Source: Ligustrum vulgare
Taxonomy: Eukaryota; Streptophyta; Magnoliopsida; Lamiales; Oleaceae
Assembly: GCA_963555705.1 (NCBI GenBank)
Contig: OY743172.1
Location: 23,745,446 to 23,809,445, forward strand
Length of the DNA: 64,000 bases
Direction: 5' to 3'
Under the pieces are notes generated by a model. It saw only the letters and a program-made list of their open reading frames with translations. It had not been told where the DNA came from and did no database searches. Below are positions 59,801-64,000 of this stretch, piece after piece. The position numbers and the translations under genes were made by a program. How positions within the stretch are numbered: the stretch's first letter is position 1; the number at the start of each line of letters is the position of its first letter.

Positions 59801-59899
59801 CAAGTACTTCGAATCTTGAGTTTGAGAATTGAAAATGGACATGGTGTGCAAGTGTGAAAGTGTTCTCACAAGAAAATATTTCTCTCGTGTTTCACTCAA
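56732..59899 (-). pseudogene. gypsy-like polyprotein frame: protease and crippled integrase, no RT
   Basis: One frame of 3,168 bases runs from an ATG at 59899 to 56732 with only two stops inside, both TGA (59420-59422 and 58943-58945). The first part is low-complexity and contains a tandem repeat of EWVDRSGDG; no capsid or zinc knuckle is seen. The protease follows (LIIDGESDTNLVSASRVEKL, then ILGRP; the usual DSG is DGE). The second TGA falls where the family has Trp after GRP. From 58927 a 731-codon open stretch holds the PR-RT linker (DGKKVVILSLSPEEICKDQ) and a LPSFVMSLLQE phrase like the RT start. A Cys-rich stretch and two copies of an integrase zinc-region phrase follow (KELLVRGVHGKNLLGCF, RELLVGGAHDSCLIWRF). 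An integrase core then has MNLIVGL for MDFVLGL, and the second Asp and Glu regions are missing. The YxDD polymerase is absent. The product, if any, would not be catalytic. Confidence 0.85.
56823..56836 (-). promoter_or_regulatory. polypurine tract
   Basis: CAAGAGGGAGGGGA on the minus strand directly precedes the 3' LTR start TGATGAG. This is the plus-strand primer position and fixes the LTR boundary. Confidence 0.9.
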
Positions 59900-60710
59900 A
59901 TTTGGCTTTTACCCTCTATTGAGCTCACCACTCTTGTCTTTTTTTCACTCAAAATCTCCTTTCTCAAGTTCTCCAAGGAAGGTAATCAACTAAACCACAA
60001 AGTATAATTCTTGTGGAGTTAAAGAAATCACCAACAAGGAAGAAGGAATTTAGAACAAGTAGACACAAATAGCAAGTAGAATTTATGTGCTTGCTAAACT
60101 CAAAAGGAACAATATTTATGTGGGATAGGATGCTAGGAATCACAAGTTAGCAATGAGATTGACAAACCACAAATAATAGATAAGGCATGGATGTAGAACA
60201 ATAAGCACAAAGAGTGTAAATTTTGAATGAGGCAATTTATCAAACACCTTGTACTCAATCTTTGAATGACCTTGAATGGATAAAATGTGGATATATGATA
60301 AATTCCCAACAACCCAAATGTGACAAGAAATGAATGATCAACAATTACCCAATGTATGAAGCAAGTAATATATGGGATACAATGTTGATAACACAATCTC
60401 AATGATGAGAATTAGATAGCTCCAAGTAATTAACAAGTTATGTGCATTGGATAATACGGCATGAATGGAGTATTTTCTTTGGGACAATTTATCAAACACT
60501 TTGGATACACAATTTGGAAAGTGTAGGTTTTGTAAGTGTTTGGTTAATGGAAATCCTCAATAATGCAACAATCAATACACCCAATATGTAGGAATCAAGA
60601 ATTACTCATGGGCATATGAAATTTTCCCTAATTTTTTTTCAATTTTCGTTTTTTTTTTCACAATGCCAAGAACAACAACAAGAAAGTAAAGATATGTTTA
60701 CCAAATTAGA
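59900..60710 (-). other. leader of the gypsy-like element
   Basis: About 800 bases between primer site and first ATG, AT-rich, with the phrases AATTTATCAAACAC(T/C)TT and AATGGATAAAATGTGG. The 89-codon minus frame at 60133-60402 has no recognisable domain. Confidence 0.5.
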
Positions 60711-60727
60711 GCCAAGCTCTAATACCA
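60711..60727 (-). promoter_or_regulatory. primer-binding site, tRNA-Met-like
   Basis: The minus strand TGGTATTAGAGCTTGG begins five bases after the 5' LTR. It matches the initiator tRNA-Met complement (TGGTATCAGAGCCAGG) at 13 of 16 positions. Confidence 0.75.
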
Positions 60728-60732
60728 AATTA

Positions 60733-61472
60733 TGCGAACCCCTTCGGTGTGTTGACCGAAAATTCCCACAACAATTTTAATACCAACCCAAGAAAGCTAA
60801 AGTGGTAAATAAATGGATAAACACCTTAACCCAAGTTTAATTCTAACCCAAAATTCAAGGATTAACAAACCCTAGCCCAATGGGGGTCACTTAAAGAAAT
60901 TTCAAGGTGGGGGAAAATAAACAACAACACAAGAATAACAATACTCAAGCAAAGTTGATTAAATTCCAAGAAGATATCAAGAACAAAGGAGGTTTTAACC
61001 TTACCTCAAAGGGGGTCTTCAAGGCCAAGCTCTCAAGAGCATTCAAATGAACAATCAAGTTATCTTACAAATGAACAAGAAATGTGTATAAAAGGTAAAA
61101 AAGGGGTAAAATGTGCAATTTCGGTATTTACAAGAAAAACCCCGTTTTTTGAAAATCGGAGTGTTTCGGTCGACCGAAAATAGTTCGGTCGATCACAGGG
61201 TCGACCGAAATTGGACTTTCGGTCGATCGCCACTCATCCGAAAGTGACTGAGGTTGGAACAAAATTCCTCTGCAGAAGTTCGGTCGACCGGAAGAAAGTT
61301 CGGTCGATCGAAAGTGGCTGAAACTCCAATTTTGGCTCCAACTTGATTCTTGACTTCTTTTCTTGATTTATTCACGTTGTTTAGCCTCGAATCTTGAACC
61401 TCTTCAACTTCGGATCTTGTCATGGGTCCCACGGGCACGTGCATTGAGGTTTGACTTTCCCGATTCTCATCA
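60733..61472 (-). repeat. 5' LTR of the gypsy-like element
   Basis: Inner right LTR, colinear with 56084-56822 with single-base differences and few indels. It carries the same CGGTCGACCG/CGGTCGATCG cluster, with several copies differing from the other LTR by C/T changes. Confidence 0.93.
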
Positions 61473-61483
61473 TTTTTTATTTA

Positions 61484-62202
61484 CTTTCTCCGTCCCAAAA
61501 AGATAGTCTTGTATACTATTTTTATTCGTCCTAAATAAGGATGGCAAAAAAACCCGAACGACCCGAAATGCCCCGCCCCGAACAGCATTTCGGGGCGGGT
61601 TCGGGGCGGACTCGAGAAATTTCTTTTTTTTTTACACGAGAAATTAAAAATAAATTTAATGAGGTCTAGAAGAATTGAACCTTGGTGGGATTTAAGGGTA
61701 TGAGAATACATAATCACTATACCATTATGTTGTTTATTGATTTTTTTTCCTTTCAAATATACATATTATGTTTAATGTTCAAACTTAAAAACTCTAACTA
61801 GTTCGACTCTTAAGTTTTTCATCAAAAATTTCATTACAAAAAAAAAAAAAAAAAATTTAAATTTCGAGTCGGTTGGCGGGGCGGGATGTCGCCTGAACCC
61901 GACCCATTGTCATTTCTAGTCCTAAAAAGATATTCTTATTTCCATATTGAGCATGCATTAAATTTTTCATTTCCACATATATCCTTATTTAATGTATCTT
62001 GGTACAATGCACATTAACTATTTAATTATTGCATATTCAAATTTTTTGTTGTAAACAAAGTGAGTCAATTTAAAACAATAAATAAGGGATAAATGGTATA
62101 AATGGAAAACATTGATAAAATTTAATACCCTAACTATACTAACTATCATTTCTTAATCAGTGTGAAAATAACCGCAGGACTATCTTTTTGGGATGAATGT
62201 AG
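61484..62202. mobile_element. Stowaway-type (Tc1/mariner) MITE, with nested insert
   Basis: The left end CTTTCTCCGTCCCAAAAAGA and the right end, whose complement reads CTACATTCATCCCAAAAAGA, are the classic Stowaway termini, with TA on both sides (61482-61483, 62203-62204). Without the nested hAT MITE it would be about 330 bp. Confidence 0.9.
61536..61918. mobile_element. hAT-type MITE nested in the Stowaway
   Basis: GTCCTAAA at 61528-61535 and 61919-61926 is a perfect 8-bp target duplication. The ends TAAGGATGGCAA and (complement) TAGAAATGACAA are hAT-like. CCCGAACGACCCG and GGGGCGGG blocks lie at the edges, and the middle is AT-rich with a 17-base A run. Confidence 0.9.
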
Positions 62203-63260
62203 TATTTTTTAACCACACATTTTATCTCGAAAAATATCACATTATTTTTTTATCAACAAAAATCTTCTACCAAATAGAGGCTTAATTATCTCATAAAATT
62301 TAAATTGATCGACTTTATATCCGCACATTTTATGTTTAAATTAAAATTTGAACACTCTGAAACAAGTTTCAGTGATTATTAACGTTTGGTAATTATGAGA
62401 ACAGTATGTAATAAATAATTAAAGTTGAGCTTTTTCTCTTTTCTTGTAATCATCGAATATGAATATCACACATGGAAAATGTCATTAGTGTTTTAATTTT
62501 TTCAATACTTGATTGGTAAAAAAAAAATATTTATAAATAAAGATTGTGATGTTTTCATGGTAAAATATGTGGTTGAAAAATAATTTTTAAAAATATGTGA
62601 AAGAAAAAATAATTTGAGTAAATATATTTGTTTAATTATACATATTTTATCAAACGGAGTAGGCTCAAGTACCGAACTAATAACATATCGTTCTTTTACG
62701 TAATGATTACAATTTATAAATCAATTTATAAACAATAGTATAATTTTCCAAACTATTTTTTAACCATAATCATTTTATTTCTCCAATTTTCAACCACACA
62801 TCTACCTAAAAAACATTAAAATAAAATAAAAATAAAATAAAATAAAAATGACGGCCATGGCTGCCGAACACTTTGTAGACATCACATATATCAAAACAGA
62901 TGAGTTTGGCCCCTTGTGAGGGGGCAGGCCCTTGTTTAACACTTGAAGGCAAGCCCCTTGTTTGACATATATTTTTATTTGAATTTTTATTTTTTTTTAC
63001 AATATTTATTCTCAACCATATATTTAAACAATAAAATATACAGTACTCAAAAAATTTTCCTAATTTCAAACACACATTCTATTAAAAATTCAATATTCAA
63101 AAAATTGTTTTTTCCAACATGGTTATCAAACCGTGGCTAACTATTCAGCTTCATGTTTATTTGGCAACAGAAATCTCTTCGACAGAAGAAAAAGTGACAA
63201 ACTTAAGAGTCAGAATCATAATCGATTAATTAAAAGCTGGGATTTGAGAAAATTTGATCA
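62203..63260. other. intergenic DNA with decayed TTTGGTAA-type MITEs
   Basis: Three decayed pieces are visible: ~62205-62285 (ends TCTACCAAATAGAGGCTTA), ~62505-62660 (GGTAAAATATGTGGTTG to TTTTATCAAACGGAG) and ~62700-62830 (TTTATAAATCAATTTATAAAC, TTTCTCCAATTTTCAACCAC). A GCCCCTTGT repeat lies at 62910-62960. The last ~100 bases would be the 3' flank of the FAF-like gene. Confidence 0.5.
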
Positions 63261-64000
63261 TTAGGAGGTGGCAGCGCAGTATGAGTATGGCTCCCAAATC
63301 AATAGAGACTTCCTTTGCTCTTTGCATCCCCTCAACAAATGGCTAATGAGCACCAAATCTTGGTGTTCATACGTTTTTTCACCATTGAAATGGGCAATCT
63401 TTTGGTTGTTTTTGAGGGGGATGCATTGTGGAGTAGTGATGAAGCTCTTCTTGTTTCGCCAGAAGTATTCATAGGCATTAAAGGAGGGAGGAGGTGATGG
63501 TGGCGGCGTTGTGGAAATCAGCCGAGCTACTCTGGGTGGTGGTAGTGGTGGAAGTGGCAGCTCCTCCCCAGCCTCCATTAACTTCACAGTTTTGTTGAAA
63601 TTGTTAGAACATGTTGGATTCATCTTTTTTCTTAGTTCCACGAAGTTCTTCACCATTGATCCTGATTTATCAACACTTAAAATCCCACCTGCTGGACTTG
63701 GATTCTGCTCAATTACAGACTGAACACCCAGCTCCACTTCTGCCGGTGCTGGTGGCGCCACCTCTTCCGCCATGGCTGCAGCCTGCAAAGTGGGTGGGTT
63801 GATCAAAGTGAGGAGAAGGCGGCCGTCATGGCGGCTAGCCTGGAAGCAGTTTCTTGAAGGAACAGACACAGCTTCAAGAATTAACCTCCCATTCTGGCGG
63901 TGACAGTGCATACGAAGTGAATTTCCTTCGCCACCGCCATTGGAAGAAATTGGAGGGGGAAGTGGCCGAGGAGACTCAGTTTTGTACTTGACAAAATTAA
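63261..64000 (-). CDS. FAF: FANTASTIC FOUR (FAF)-like protein, 5' end off the window
   Basis: The frame is open from the right edge (first full codon at 63998) to the stop at 63261, 245 residues without an intron. The FAF domain is at the start of the visible part: SPRPLPPPISS, then SLRMHCHRQNGRLILEAVSV and FQASRHDGRLLLTLI. The remainder is acidic and proline-rich (PLPPLPPPRV, TPPPSPPPS). FAF proteins are plant-specific regulators of shoot meristem size that act on the WUS-CLV3 loop; other members are less known (family knowledge). The ATG at 63911 lies inside the domain, so the true start is upstream, outside the window. No break is seen. Which FAF or FAF-like member it is cannot be decided from this part. 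Confidence 0.82.
   Translation of the reverse strand, partial: NFVKYKTESPRPLPPPISSNGGGEGNSLRMHCHRQNGRLILEAVSVPSRNCFQASRHDGRLLLTLINPPTLQAAAMAEEVAPPAPAEVELGVQSVIEQNPSPAGGILSVDKSGSMVKNFVELRKKMNPTCSNNFNKTVKLMEAGEELPLPPLPPPRVARLISTTPPPSPPPSFNAYEYFWRNKKSFITTPQCIPLKNNQKIAHFNGEKTYEHQDLVLISHLLRGCKEQRKSLLIWEPYSYCAATS

Larger units (their letters stand above)
56084..61472 (-). mobile_element. Ty3/gypsy-like LTR element lacking reverse transcriptase
   Basis: Two direct LTRs (56084-56822 and 60733-61472) begin TGATGAGAATC and end GGGGTTCGCA on the minus strand. A tRNA-Met-like primer site abuts the 5' LTR and the polypurine tract CAAGAGGGAGGGGA abuts the 3' LTR, so the structure is complete. The interior encodes a protease and a degenerate integrase in one long frame but no RT. 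I found no clean target duplication (TTTGA left, TTTTT right). By eye there are about two dozen differences between the ~740-bp LTRs, a fairly recent insertion. It must have been copied by enzymes from another element. Confidence 0.9.

Noticed and set aside
56079..61477. 5-bp target duplication of the gypsy-like element
   Set aside because: TTTGA on the left and TTTTT on the right do not match; I report none.

Overview
This 64-kb window is nuclear DNA of a flowering plant, most likely a eudicot. It is AT-rich, genes are split by GT-AG introns, and the genes belong to land-plant families (BSL phosphatase, FANTASTIC FOUR, FAR1-related). It also holds plant LTR retrotransposons, an endogenous caulimovirid and a plastid rRNA fragment. 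I cannot name the species.

Three host genes look functional. The 3' part of an LSG1-type circularly permuted GTPase gene (60S ribosome maturation) runs in from the left edge (282-1917, +). A complete 21-exon BSL2/BSL3-type gene for a Kelch-repeat Ser/Thr phosphatase of brassinosteroid signalling spans 35531-47400 (+); its phases close exactly to 1,004 codons plus stop. A FANTASTIC FOUR-like gene (63261-64000, -) runs off the right edge. Three host-derived relics lie between them: a broken FAR1-related/MULE-transposase gene (20441-22786, -), an orphan 3' exon resembling the end of ER chaperone HSP70-17 with an HDEL terminus (34542-34741, +), and a diverged piece of plastid 23S rRNA (48549-48797).

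The rest is mostly mobile DNA. From 10.2 to 13.5 kb lies a copia element whose gag-PR-INT-RT part is inverted relative to its own RNase H and 3' LTR, the whole bracketed by similar inverted ends and a 9-bp direct repeat. From 26.3 to 33.9 kb lies a nearly genome-length endogenous pararetrovirus, florendovirus-like, with 94-bp terminal repeats that contain the tRNA-Met primer site, followed by rearranged duplicate pieces. A full hAT element with a perfect 8-bp target duplication is at 49025-51361. A minus-strand Ty3/gypsy-like element (56084-61472) has two similar LTRs, PBS and PPT, but no recognisable reverse transcriptase and a crippled integrase inside a long, nearly open frame. Many MITEs (a TTTGGTAA-ended family, hAT-type TAGAGATGGCAA-ended copies, a Stowaway with a nested hAT MITE), two minisatellite arrays and TA, CA and poly-C tracts fill the gaps.

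The genes do not form a common pathway. The layout is gene islands in a matrix of nested insertions. The most unusual objects are the RT-less gypsy element, the self-inverted copia unit, the pararetrovirus with its terminal redundancy, and a near-perfect 87-bp inverted-repeat hairpin at 5517-5603.
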